Below, piece after piece: positions 17,119 to 26,736 of a stretch of 64,000 nt of DNA. The translations under genes were made by a program, and so were the position numbers. How positions within the stretch are numbered: the stretch's first letter is position 1; each line of letters begins with the position of its first letter. Under the pieces are notes generated by a model. The model ran no database searches and was not told the origin of the DNA. It saw nothing but the letters and a program-made list of their open reading frames with translations. The stretch lies in contig NZ_JAJQXA010000014.1 of the NCBI RefSeq assembly GCF_021245985.1, positions 43,973 through 107,972 on the forward strand, read 5' to 3'. The DNA is from Flavobacterium soyae. GTDB lineage: Bacteria > Bacteroidota > Bacteroidia > Flavobacteriales > Flavobacteriaceae.

Positions 17119-19796
17119 CCATTCCTAAAAAATCAGCATCAGAGGACGATTTGGATTTCTTTTATTTAAGAAAAAAAGGAATCGAATATATCGAGTCTTT
17201 TGGAAGCAAATTTTGGACAGACTTTAACGAGCATGATCCAGGTATTACGATGCTGGAAATGCTTTGCTATGCCATTTCAGATCTTGGCATGAGGCTCAAT
17301 CTTCCTATAGAAAATATTTTAGAATCTAATGACATTAATAAAGGCATTCCGAAACAGTTTTTTAAAGCTTCAGAAGTATTGTCTTCTAGTCCTGTCACGC
17401 AAAATGATTACCGAAAACTTTTTATAGACATAGATGGAGTTAGAAACTGCTGGCTCGCCAAACATGAGAAAAAAGTCTATGTAGACTGCAAAAAAAATCA
17501 GCTTTCTTATGACTTTAAAGATTATAAAGATCTACCCGAAAATTTAAGAAAAACCTTTGAGCTCAATGGCTTGTATGATTTGTATGTAGATTTTGAAAGT
17601 TCAAAACCTGCAGAAATAGAGATCGTTAAAGAAAAAATAAGAAAGCAGTATCACGCTAACAGAAACCTTTGCGAGGATCTTGTCGATATCAAAAAAGTGG
17701 TAGACTACCCTATAAAAATATGCGTAGATATTGAAGTAAATACTGAAGCTGATGAAGAACTGGTTCATGCCAATGTGATTGATGCTCTGGAAAGTTATTT
17801 ATCTACAACCGTCAATTTTTATTCTCTAAAACAAATGATTGACAAAGGATACTCAACTCTGGAAATTTTTGATGGTCCATCTTTAGAGAACGGTTTTATT
17901 GATACAAAAGAATTGCTTACGGCCGATTTGAGAAACGAAGTACGCCTTTCTGATATCATGAGAATAATCATGTCGGTGCCGGATGTAGTACTGATTAAAG
18001 ATATTTCTTTGGGTAATTGCGGCGGCGATGATCTGGAAAACAAATGGCTTATCTGCCTTGCTCCTTACCAAAAACCCATTATTTGTGCCAAAAGCGTTTT
18101 CAATTACAACAAAGGAGTATTGCCTCTTAACATCAATCAGGCTCAGGTAAAAATTTATTTAGACGCCATAAAAGCCGAAAAAGACAAAGCTACAACCAAT
18201 GCCAGCCAGAATAAAGAATTAGAAATACCGAATGGTGAATATCTGAACACGGATTTTTATACCACCATACAAAATGATTTTCCTGAAACTTATGGTATTG
18301 GCGAAGTAGGTCTTCCAACCAGAGCATCTGTTGAACGTAAATCTAAAGCAAAACAATTAAAAGGATATCTTTTATTTTTTGACCAGATATTAGGAAGTTA
18401 TTTTAAACAATTAGGTCAGGTAAGCGAATTGCTTTCAGTAAGCGGTAATTTAACCCGAACTCTCTTTACTCAAGTCGTTAAAGACATTGAAGGCGCTAAT
18501 GACATTGTAGATGGATATGATAATTACACTGATGATAGTATTACAGAACTGCTTTTTGACCAGCAGGACAATAATATTGAACGAAGAAATAAAATTTTAG
18601 ACCACCTTTTATCACGTTTTGCCGAGAATTTCTCAGAATATGTTTTTGTCAACAAAACCATTTACGGCAATACTACAGATCAGGTAGTATTGCGCGATAA
18701 AGAAAACTTTTTAAAAGATTATAAAGTAGTAAGCAAAGAGCGCGGCAATGCTTTTGATTATTACAAACAGCCTATTACCAATTTATGGAATACGAATAAT
18801 GTTTCAGGGGCCGAAAAAAGGATTTCGAGACTTATTGGGATTAAAGATTACAGCCGTAGAAATCTTTCTAACTCCTTTGTCCAGATGTACAATTTTATTG
18901 ATTCAGACAATCAATCGGTGTATAGATGGCGTATTGTCGACACAAATAATGAAATTGTACTTTCTTCAACAGCTGAATACTTTGACACTTCTGCTGCAAA
19001 TAAAGAGCTTTATTTTGCTGTACTGCAAATTATTCAGACACGGGAATATAAAATAAAAGAGGCCTTTAAAAACGGTACAGTAAAAGATTTAGCCATTATC
19101 GACAATATTTTAATACAAAAGTCAGATGCTGGGAAATATTCTTATGACATTATAAATCCGGCCATCAAAGACAAGAAAAATCCAAACCGTATTATAGCCC
19201 GCAGATTTGAATATTATAATAATCTCCCAGATTTAGAAAAGTCAATTCTGGATTTGATTCAATTTATGAAAGAAGATTTTACCGAAGAAGGAATGTTTTT
19301 GGTAGAACACATGATGCTTCGCCCAGATGTAAATCAAACAACAGTAAATCCAGATACTTTCATGCCTATCTGCGCCGAAGAGTGCGGTGATTGCGAACCA
19401 ATAGATCCCTACTCCTACCGTGTGAGCGTAGTACTGCCAGGATATACATTGCGGTTTGCCAATACCGATTTTAGAAATTATATAGAAAAAATAATTAAGG
19501 AAGAACTGCCAGCTCATGTTCTGGCAAAAGTATGCTGGATTGGATATAGGGAAAAAGATGTGAAAGACCCCGCAGAAAACCAGCTTGTTCAATTTGAAAA
19601 AACATACAAAGACTACTTGCTTGCCAAAACTGATTTGAATCAAGAGCAGCCGGAACCGCAATTAATCAGTTTTATCAAGGCACTGACCGTTCTCGACAAT
19701 GTTTATCCAACAGGACGACTGTTTGACTGCAGTGATGAAAACGAGCGATTGTCAGATAAAATTATACTAGGAAAAACGAATTTAGGATCACTATAA
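17094..19796 (+). CDS. Baseplate component, Pvc12-like
   Basis: The 900-residue product opens with the motif GSKFWTDFNEHDPGITMLEM at about residues 36-55, which is conserved at the N-terminus of Pvc12/Afp12-type baseplate proteins. CYAISDLGMRLNLP follows. Other recognisable parts are RASVERKSKAKQLKGYLLFFDQ around 405-425 and a C-terminal block EEGMFLVEHMMLRPDV with a Cys cluster (CAEECGDCEP) near residue 765. It assembles with the J-like protein into the baseplate wedges. It overlaps the preceding gene by 25 nt and is followed by 11 bp before the next gene. The Cys cluster could bind metal or form disulfides; that is a guess. Confidence 0.85.
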   Translation: MSIRNQHITIPKKSASEDDLDFFYLRKKGIEYIESFGSKFWTDFNEHDPGITMLEMLCYAISDLGMRLNLPIENILESNDINKGIPKQFFKASEVLSSSPVTQNDYRKLFIDIDGVRNCWLAKHEKKVYVDCKKNQLSYDFKDYKDLPENLRKTFELNGLYDLYVDFESSKPAEIEIVKEKIRKQYHANRNLCEDLVDIKKVVDYPIKICVDIEVNTEADEELVHANVIDALESYLSTTVNFYSLKQMIDKGYSTLEIFDGPSLENGFIDTKELLTADLRNEVRLSDIMRIIMSVPDVVLIKDISLGNCGGDDLENKWLICLAPYQKPIICAKSVFNYNKGVLPLNINQAQVKIYLDAIKAEKDKATTNASQNKELEIPNGEYLNTDFYTTIQNDFPETYGIGEVGLPTRASVERKSKAKQLKGYLLFFDQILGSYFKQLGQVSELLSVSGNLTRTLFTQVVKDIEGANDIVDGYDNYTDDSITELLFDQQDNNIERRNKILDHLLSRFAENFSEYVFVNKTIYGNTTDQVVLRDKENFLKDYKVVSKERGNAFDYYKQPITNLWNTNNVSGAEKRISRLIGIKDYSRRNLSNSFVQMYNFIDSDNQSVYRWRIVDTNNEIVLSSTAEYFDTSAANKELYFAVLQIIQTREYKIKEAFKNGTVKDLAIIDNILIQKSDAGKYSYDIINPAIKDKKNPNRIIARRFEYYNNLPDLEKSILDLIQFMKEDFTEEGMFLVEHMMLRPDVNQTTVNPDTFMPICAEECGDCEPIDPYSYRVSVVLPGYTLRFANTDFRNYIEKIIKEELPAHVLAKVCWIGYREKDVKDPAENQLVQFEKTYKDYLLAKTDLNQEQPEPQLISFIKALTVLDNVYPTGRLFDCSDENERLSDKIILGKTNLGSL

Positions 19797-19807
19797 AAAC
19801 TATTGCC

Positions 19808-22800
19808 ATGTCAGCAAAACTTTCAACAATAACAACACAATACCGAAGATTTACAAAAAATCAGGTACTTACAGAAGGAAACCTTAATGAGGTTGTAGAT
19901 TTTTTTGACGACCAGGATCGCCTGTCCCGCATTTATCTGAGTGGCGTTGGTATAGTTTGCGGACTTTATTCGTCTTATGATGAGGTTCAAAAAACCATTT
20001 CAATAACACAAGGAACAGGTATAACTACTGATGGTGATCTTTTTAAGTTATATCAGGCAGATGTACTGGGAAACAAAAAAATAGATTTTGATTCCAAAAC
20101 ATACACACACTGCAAAGTTTATGATAATACAAAAGCGGGGTATAAACCTTTTTTCTATGATGGTGCAAACAAGCAGCTGCCTCTTTTTGAACTCTTGACA
20201 GAAGAACAGCAAAAAAAAGAAAAAGACCCTAATTTTGCTTTAGCAGAATTTACCGCAAATACCAAATTTGAGTTTAAAGAAGCTGTAATTCTTTTGTATC
20301 TGGAGTCGTATGAAAAAGAATCTGACCTTTGCGTAAGCCTTTCTTGTGACAATCAGGGATTGGAAATTGCAGGCAATTATAAAGTTTTAATTGTCAGCAA
20401 AAATATTGCGGCACAAATAATGAATCACGACAGCATGATTGGCAAAATCAATTATGCTAATTTATACCATACATTACCAGACCTAAAATCAAACAGAATT
20501 GTACTAAAAAAAGAAGATTTTGTTCATCTTGAGGCTATAAAACAAACTTTTACCAAAGGAATTTTCAAAAACAATGCTGTTAAAAATTTGCAGGAAGGTT
20601 ACAATCAACTGTTGACAGGCTTAAATATGCCAGTCGTTTTAGAATCAATTCAAAAAAATATAGACGAATTATTTAATTTCGAAGGAGACCCGGTACTTCC
20701 TTCAGATTTTCAATATAGATATGACCTTCTTAACGATCTTATTGATACTTACAACGAAACCAGAGCACTTTTACTCAATATAGAGGATAGTTACTGCTAT
20801 CCTGATATTAATGCGTTTCCAAAGCACTTAATGCTGGGCGAGCTAATAAAAACGGAACCTTGTTTTGAATTCCGTCATGCTTTTTACAAATCGCCTTTGC
20901 TTACAGGAGAAAATCTTAACACTTGCAATGACTGCCTTGCAGATGATGACGCTCCTGTTATAGATTCAAAAGAAAAGAAAAAGGTAAAAGCGGATGAAAT
21001 AAAAACAGATGAAATAAAAGTATGTTACGGCGAAAACATATCCAGACAAAGAATGTACAGTCTTATTCTGAGAAGTACAGAATTATTAGAAAATTACAAT
21101 CCATCGTATGATTATATAAAAATTACACCCTCTCTGCAAATGGGCAAATTGGGCAAGAAAGCCATTCCTTTTTACAACAATGTAAACAATTCGCTTATTA
21201 AAGCTTGGGATTTTGATAAAACGATTTTAGGATTGGAGAAAAACAATGTTAGTTATCATGACGATTTATTGAATACTAAAGAACCGCTCGAAATACATCT
21301 TGACAGTGATTTTTATAGAATTGAAGGCCACCAGGGACGCAATTACAAAGAAGCACTAAAAGCTATCCAGCAAATTAGATTAGAAAACGGGCTCGGGTTC
21401 AATATCATGATTCTGGCAGTAAATGCAAATGAACTGGATAAAACCATCCAGTATTTCACCAAATATTACCTAAACAAAAATCATGGTTACGAACATAAAG
21501 CAGGTGTAGTTCCCGGAGGCACTTTCATAATGATATATCTGGAAGAAAAAATACCTTATTATAAAAGCCGCAGACTTTCTTTAACCGGTGACTTTGAAAA
21601 ATTTGCTGAAGGCATAAACATTTTAAATCCGGTTGTTGCTGATTTCTCTATACCGTATTTATGTTGTGACGAAAACAATATAGGGCTTACTTTACCAATA
21701 GATAAAATTTGCTTTGACAGCAAAACACCTCCTCTGCCTTTTAAAGTATCTCCAACAGGAGGTTTTGTAAGAGCCAATGTTAGACCTGATCAAAACGGAG
21801 GAATAAAAGTAAATGAATTTGGCGCACTTGTTTTTGATCCAAATATAGTCAGTAAAGAATTAATAGGCCAGCCTATAACCTTTACAGTTAATAACTTTGA
21901 TACTGACTGTAAGATAACCATTTTTGAAAAACCAAAATTCGATTTTGTCGCTGTTCCTTCAAAACCTTCGGGAGCAGACGAAACCGAAGTCACTTTTACC
22001 GTAACCGGAGAAAATATTGAAGGCAACAAATATACTTGGGATTTTGGAGACAAAACCGATCTTGTAACGGATGATAAAACAGAAATAAAACATATCTACA
22101 AGTATAATAGTGAATCGCAAAAAAAATTCACATTTGATGTTACCCTTAGTGCAGACAATGGCAACTGCGGTTTCCAAATCACTCATCCTGTGAGTTTTGA
22201 AATTGAAGATCCAAAAGTACTGGTAGATGGCGAATTAGTAAACGAAATATCCTTTTGCCGAAACGATAAACCTGTAGAGCTTACTCTGCAGCCCAATGTA
22301 AAAGGGGCCGAAATTTTAGGAGAAGGAGTTATAGTAACATTCGGAGAAAAATATATGTTTGCTCCAGGCGAGGTATCTAAGGATGTCAAAACCGTAACCA
22401 TTTTTATAGACGACAAACCATCCAATCTTACCATTACACTTTTAGATCTTCCTACTGCTAGTTTTAGCTTTAATGTAGATGCGGCGGGAATTCTAACCCT
22501 AAGCAACAATTCTTCAAATGCCACAACATACATCTGGGAAATTAATAAAGAAATAGTAAAAACAGATAAAAAAGATCCAGTAACACGTCCAACTTCGTTA
22601 TATAATGAATCTTCTATTTCAGTTTCATTAATTGCTGAAGGCAACTGTGGTTCTGTAACTGATGGTCCAAGGTTAATTGAGATTAGAAAAGAACCTGAAG
22701 TAAATATATGTCTTAACAATGCTGAACTATTTGTAAAAAATGCAATGGAAACCACTTCCAGTTTAAAAGAAATTTCCGTTTTAAATAAATTCAATGAGGA

Positions 22801-23263
22801 GACTATTAACTTCATTTCTGAAACTGAAAACAGATTTGCCGAAGTTCAAAAAAACCTTGAGAGTTACATCAATGGTAAGGCAAATGCTAAATTATCTGAA
22901 TTATTCACGCAGGAATATTTCAATTTTATATCCACAGTTGTCGCCTCTGCCATTAGACTGCAAAATCCAGATCAGATTACTGCGGTACAAACACTTATAT
23001 CGCTAAATACTTCATTGTTTTACACTATTTTGAGATGTCAGGATCAAGAAACACTTAAGGTATCTGAAAAACAAATTATCCCGGCAGCATTACTTTTTAA
23101 TAATTTATTTAAAAGTTTCATAGAAATAAAATTCAATACAGATAAGGATGGATCATTGAAAGAGTTTTTGTCAGGTATGCTAACAGTATTTTCAAAAATC
23201 GATTTTATACTGTCTAATTTAAATATACAAATAGAAGACCTTACAGCTGGTGATAAATTCTAA
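19808..23263 (+). CDS. Large PKD-containing eCIS protein in the tail-fibre position
   Basis: This 1151-residue protein has no signal peptide. The N-terminus (TQYRRFTKNQVLTEGNLNEVVDFFDDQDRLSR, then GVGIVCGLYSSYDEVQKTIS) resembles baseplate-anchoring segments in Bacteroidota eCIS loci. The middle contains Cys-rich turns (CNDCLADDD). Residues about 715-800 form a PKD domain (TVTGENIEGNKYTWDFGDKT, IKHIYKYNSESQKKFTFDVT), with further Ig/PKD-like strands to about 960 and a helical C-terminus. It lies between Pvc12-like and tape-measure genes, where PVCs encode the tail fibre Pvc13. I infer a receptor-binding, surface-exposed or cage component. The end overlaps the next gene by 14 nt. Confidence 0.65.
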   Translation: MSAKLSTITTQYRRFTKNQVLTEGNLNEVVDFFDDQDRLSRIYLSGVGIVCGLYSSYDEVQKTISITQGTGITTDGDLFKLYQADVLGNKKIDFDSKTYTHCKVYDNTKAGYKPFFYDGANKQLPLFELLTEEQQKKEKDPNFALAEFTANTKFEFKEAVILLYLESYEKESDLCVSLSCDNQGLEIAGNYKVLIVSKNIAAQIMNHDSMIGKINYANLYHTLPDLKSNRIVLKKEDFVHLEAIKQTFTKGIFKNNAVKNLQEGYNQLLTGLNMPVVLESIQKNIDELFNFEGDPVLPSDFQYRYDLLNDLIDTYNETRALLLNIEDSYCYPDINAFPKHLMLGELIKTEPCFEFRHAFYKSPLLTGENLNTCNDCLADDDAPVIDSKEKKKVKADEIKTDEIKVCYGENISRQRMYSLILRSTELLENYNPSYDYIKITPSLQMGKLGKKAIPFYNNVNNSLIKAWDFDKTILGLEKNNVSYHDDLLNTKEPLEIHLDSDFYRIEGHQGRNYKEALKAIQQIRLENGLGFNIMILAVNANELDKTIQYFTKYYLNKNHGYEHKAGVVPGGTFIMIYLEEKIPYYKSRRLSLTGDFEKFAEGINILNPVVADFSIPYLCCDENNIGLTLPIDKICFDSKTPPLPFKVSPTGGFVRANVRPDQNGGIKVNEFGALVFDPNIVSKELIGQPITFTVNNFDTDCKITIFEKPKFDFVAVPSKPSGADETEVTFTVTGENIEGNKYTWDFGDKTDLVTDDKTEIKHIYKYNSESQKKFTFDVTLSADNGNCGFQITHPVSFEIEDPKVLVDGELVNEISFCRNDKPVELTLQPNVKGAEILGEGVIVTFGEKYMFAPGEVSKDVKTVTIFIDDKPSNLTITLLDLPTASFSFNVDAAGILTLSNNSSNATTYIWEINKEIVKTDKKDPVTRPTSLYNESSISVSLIAEGNCGSVTDGPRLIEIRKEPEVNICLNNAELFVKNAMETTSSLKEISVLNKFNEETINFISETENRFAEVQKNLESYINGKANAKLSELFTQEYFNFISTVVASAIRLQNPDQITAVQTLISLNTSLFYTILRCQDQETLKVSEKQIIPAALLFNNLFKSFIEIKFNTDKDGSLKEFLSGMLTVFSKIDFILSNLNIQIEDLTAGDKF

Positions 23264-25091
23264 TAAACATATTATCAATAAAGTTTTCCTTGAGATAAAT
23301 ACCAATTCTAAAGAAAAAGGATATTATCTCAAGGACAATATTGATGCGTTTTTGCAAAAGGAAATATTCCCGTTTTTAGAAAACTATTTTAATGAAGTGG
23401 ATTCGAAAAATCCTTCACACAGCATACAATTAGACAAACTAAACATTGATATTGCCATAAATCAAAATTTGGATTTCGAAGATTTCAAAGAGCAAATTCT
23501 AAAAAAAGTAATAACACAAGTTGAAGAAGTTTTTGAAAAAGAAGAAAAAAGCACAGAAAGTTATAAACTAATTCATGCACAGGAAAAGGAAATAGAAAGC
23601 TTTTTTTATTTTCTGGAAACAGGAACAAATGCCTGGTGGACAGCCTTAAATCATGATCTTAAAACAATAGACAACACTACATTTGATGAAGTCTTAAATG
23701 ATAAAGCTTTTCCTTTTAAGTGGGCTAACGCAGTTCAAAAACCAATCGTGAGAGCCAGGTTTATTAAACAATTTAGCGATAACCAAATTGCGGCAATTAT
23801 TACAAAAGGAATATTACTGAAAAAAAACAATGCTGAAAGCAGTGCCAAAATAATCAGGATTAGTGCCATAAAAAAACACATTGAAGCATCTGTTTCAAAA
23901 AATCAATTAACTCCGAACCAAAGATTTTCAATGTGGGAAATAGTTGTTTTAAGCCTTTTGGAAACACGCAATCCAATGTTAAAACAAAAGATTTCCAAAT
24001 TGATCTGCAGTGTATTTGAATTGCATAAAAAAAACAGCTTTTTAGAACACAAAGAACTTTTTCTGCAGGAAATTGAAAATCAGATAGAGATCCAAAACGA
24101 ACTCGAATTACTGGCTAATCTTGATGCTGTTGTTTCGGTTATCGAAAACAAAGCAGCCTCAATTATTTTAAAAGAAAAAGTAACAGGAATAAAAACTATC
24201 CAAAAAAACCAAGAGTCAATAAAAACTGAGGCAGAGTCAGAGTCAGAGACAAAACCAAAAACTAAAACTGAGACAAAAGGAAAAACTGAGGCAGAAAGAG
24301 AAAATGAAATACAAAAAGAAACAAAAACAGAAAGAATTCAGCAAAATAATGAAAAGGAAGTATCCGATATGGATTTTATTTTATCAAAAAATAAAGATGC
24401 AACGGTTCAGAGTGACAATGAAAATATCGCACCCTTATCAAATAATTCAATAGAGAAAACTCTCAATACTCAGGAAGAAGTAATAAATAAAAAAGATTTT
24501 TCTATTGAAAAAGAAGAAAAAGAAAATACCAAAGAAGATATAGAAGAGCTGGAAGAAAGCCTAATAGATGCAAACGTTCACATAGATACAAATGTCAACG
24601 ATTTATATGTTCAAAATGCAGGTTTGCTATTGATTCATCCCTTTTTAAAATCTCTTTTTGAAAATTGCGGGCTGCTCAATAAAGACAACACTATAAACAA
24701 TCCCGAAATTGCTGCGCACCTTTTGCATTATATAGCCACAGGTCAGGAACAGGATTATGAAAACACTATGGCTTTCGAAAAATTCTTATGCAATATTCCA
24801 ATAGCCCAGCCCATTGAAAGAAACATTATACTCTCTGAAAAAATGAAAAAAGAAGCAGCCACAATGCTGCAAGCCGTGTTGAGCAATTGGGATGTGATGA
24901 AAAAATCATCAGCAGAATTGCTGCAAAATGAATTTTTGCAGCGACCTGGAAAACTGAATATTAATGAAGACGAAAGCCCTGTAATACTTATAGAGCGAAA
25001 AACACAAGATGTTTTATTAGATAAATTAAGCTGGAATTTAAGCATCGTGAAATTGGCCTGGAAAAAACGAATCATATATGTTAACTGGTAA
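23250..25091 (+). CDS. Contractile injection system tape measure protein (Pvc14-like)
   Basis: The start is GTG 23250, overlapping the previous gene by 14 nt; it gives the family-typical opening SNKHIINKVFLEINTNSKEK. Residues 1-95 and the C-terminal block (VQNAGLLLIHPFLKSLFENCGLL, EKFLCNIPIAQPIERNIILS, NIVILL-type end near WNLSIVKLAWKKRIIYVNW) are the CIS tape-measure family signature. Between them is a highly charged low-complexity stretch at about residues 325-370 rich in Glu, Lys and Thr, plus an acidic stretch at 415-440. This family sets tube length and occupies the tube lumen. The charged region may tolerate length change, which would tune particle length. Confidence 0.85.
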   Translation: MINSNKHIINKVFLEINTNSKEKGYYLKDNIDAFLQKEIFPFLENYFNEVDSKNPSHSIQLDKLNIDIAINQNLDFEDFKEQILKKVITQVEEVFEKEEKSTESYKLIHAQEKEIESFFYFLETGTNAWWTALNHDLKTIDNTTFDEVLNDKAFPFKWANAVQKPIVRARFIKQFSDNQIAAIITKGILLKKNNAESSAKIIRISAIKKHIEASVSKNQLTPNQRFSMWEIVVLSLLETRNPMLKQKISKLICSVFELHKKNSFLEHKELFLQEIENQIEIQNELELLANLDAVVSVIENKAASIILKEKVTGIKTIQKNQESIKTEAESESETKPKTKTETKGKTEAERENEIQKETKTERIQQNNEKEVSDMDFILSKNKDATVQSDNENIAPLSNNSIEKTLNTQEEVINKKDFSIEKEEKENTKEDIEELEESLIDANVHIDTNVNDLYVQNAGLLLIHPFLKSLFENCGLLNKDNTINNPEIAAHLLHYIATGQEQDYENTMAFEKFLCNIPIAQPIERNIILSEKMKKEAATMLQAVLSNWDVMKKSSAELLQNEFLQRPGKLNINEDESPVILIERKTQDVLLDKLSWNLSIVKLAWKKRIIYVNW

Positions 25092-25102
25092 AAATTAAAA
25101 AT

Positions 25103-25681
25103 ATGAATGCTGATAATACTTCTTTTTTAGAATACGATAAAAAAAATATTCTTATTGAGCAGCAAAATGCGTTTGGATTTATATTCAACAATCTCGATTT
25201 GTCGAAAATCGCCTTTTGCGGAGGAGTTGCAGATTATTTGAACCTTCGCCAGTACTATCAAATGCGCATAAATGATTTGGATATAATGTATGAAAACGAA
25301 GAAGATTTAAATCCAATTAAGAGCAAAGTTGACATAAAGAGATACACCTCTAAATTTTACAAAACCAAAAACGGAGAAACATTGGTTTATAAGTTCAAAA
25401 TTCATGGCAAGGAAATAAATATAGATAATTTCCCAAATGATTTTTCGAGATTAACCCTTACGCAATCACCTCTTTTGGGCAAAATGGTATGGCATTCCTC
25501 ATTTAATGAAATGAAAAAATTTCATAACAATGAGATACATCTAAAAACCTCGGAAATAGCAGGAGTAAACTACGAATGGAAACGATTATATAAACACAGC
25601 CGAAAAGCTTCTTTGTACAACAATGTAACTTTCTTAGAAGAAAAAAACTTAATTCATACTATTAAAAAGAACATTTTATGA
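25103..25681 (+). CDS. Nucleotidyltransferase-fold-like protein in the eCIS cargo region
   Basis: The 192-residue product has the outline of a minimal nucleotidyltransferase. KIAFCGGVADYLNLRQYY is a glycine-rich GG motif, followed by the metal-binding-like IRINDLDIMYE-type segment (N-D-L-D-I) about 20 residues later, and a third acidic strand KINIDNF-like. The rest is charged and helical. This resembles the GG...DxD pattern of adenylyl/nucleotidyl transferases, but the middle is divergent and I am not sure it is active. It overlaps the next gene by 4 nt (ATGA), so the pair is translationally coupled. It could modify a cargo or target molecule, or be cargo itself. Confidence 0.5.
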   Translation: MNADNTSFLEYDKKNILIEQQNAFGFIFNNLDLSKIAFCGGVADYLNLRQYYQMRINDLDIMYENEEDLNPIKSKVDIKRYTSKFYKTKNGETLVYKFKIHGKEINIDNFPNDFSRLTLTQSPLLGKMVWHSSFNEMKKFHNNEIHLKTSEIAGVNYEWKRLYKHSRKASLYNNVTFLEEKNLIHTIKKNIL

Positions 25682-26505
25682 GGGAAGAGCCTAGAATAAT
25701 TTACAGTTTAGATGCATTTCCTGTTAGTAATAATCGATGGAATCAAGGTAATAAATTTAAAGAAACGATTTATTCGACTGCATTAAGTATACTATACAGC
25801 CATTTATGGTATCAGGATATTGAGCTTTATGCAGATGACACTGCGTATAAGTTTCTTTATATGCTTCCTATCAGAGTTACTGAAATTAAGAGCAACAAAG
25901 ACACCGTTATTTGGATGAAATCGAAAATTGATGTTATGGAAAAACAAATCAAACCTTTTGTGCATCTTGACAATGATGTCTTTATAAAGAAAAAAATAAA
26001 TTTTGATTTTGATAAGGTAATTGTTGAACAAAACGATTACGAATTGTACGGTATGTACCAATATCGTTTAGATTTTTTTAATCAATATACTCAAAATTTA
26101 GACTATTGGAAACCCGATTTGGGATATGCATATAATTGTGGAGTATTAGGTTTTAGAGACTTTGGGCTTCGAGATCAGTTTTTAAAAGTTTTTCACGATT
26201 TAGAAGAAATCTTTTTAAAAAATCATAATCCCAAAATAGCAAAAATAGAGCCTTGCATTGTTTTAGAACAATATAATCTTGCGGCATTGTTACATCATCA
26301 TAATATTAAACCAACATTATTGCTGTGGAAAAAAAACCTGTTCGAAAATTTCCAGCTAGCAGATAAAATTGGCTATTCACACATTGTTGGTCAAAAAAAA
26401 TACAGAATTGACATTGTTCAGGAAATAGAAAACAGGCTTTCTAAACTGTTTCCGTATTGGTACAAAGAAGTAAAGAATGCCTTAGAGAAAGAAGGTATTG
26501 CTTAA
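25678..26505 (+). CDS. GT-A glycosyltransferase-like protein A (DUF6734-type)
   Basis: This 275-residue protein has no signal or membrane segment. It has a GT-A-like core. IIYSLDAFPVSNNRW opens it, FLYMLPIRVTEI gives a Rossmann strand, and FVHLDNDVFIKKK is a clear DxD-type metal/nucleotide-sugar motif (D-N-D at about residues 98-100). YNCGVLGFRDFGLRDQF and ACIVLEQYNLAALL-type text follow, the usual acceptor-side helices of GT8/GT32-like folds. A paralogue follows, and about half the residues match by eye. Whether it glycosylates an eCIS protein, a target or nothing is unknown. It is coupled to the gene before it. Confidence 0.6.
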   Translation: MREEPRIIYSLDAFPVSNNRWNQGNKFKETIYSTALSILYSHLWYQDIELYADDTAYKFLYMLPIRVTEIKSNKDTVIWMKSKIDVMEKQIKPFVHLDNDVFIKKKINFDFDKVIVEQNDYELYGMYQYRLDFFNQYTQNLDYWKPDLGYAYNCGVLGFRDFGLRDQFLKVFHDLEEIFLKNHNPKIAKIEPCIVLEQYNLAALLHHHNIKPTLLLWKKNLFENFQLADKIGYSHIVGQKKYRIDIVQEIENRLSKLFPYWYKEVKNALEKEGIA

Positions 26506-26550
26506 AATAAAACCACACGCTGGGTGTAATTGAATACATGAATTTTCTAT

Positions 26551-26696
26551 TTAACACATAGAAACATAGATTTTACTTAAAAACAAGAAATGCAAAAAAG
26601 AAATACATTTCTTTCACATAGCATAATTATGTGCGTTTAAAAAAAAGTGAAACGCCTTATTTCGAGCTTACATAATTCTATGTTTCTATGTGTTAA
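26551..26696. repeat. Small palindromic element (MITE-like, 146 bp)
   Basis: Perfect 20-bp terminal inverted repeats (26551-26570 and 26677-26696; first arm begins TTAACACATAGAAAC) bracket a non-coding core of about 106 bp. The core has its own small hairpin (CACATA...TATGTG near 26617). It lies in the 231-bp gap between the two paralogous GT-like genes, the widest gap inside the eCIS operon. Its size, lack of ORF and terminal repeats fit a non-autonomous mobile or dispersed palindromic element. It could also influence transcription or mRNA decay within the operon. Confidence 0.75.
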
Positions 26697-26736
26697 AATA
26701 ATTACGATTAACAAGTTAAAACTATAAAAGCTATAT

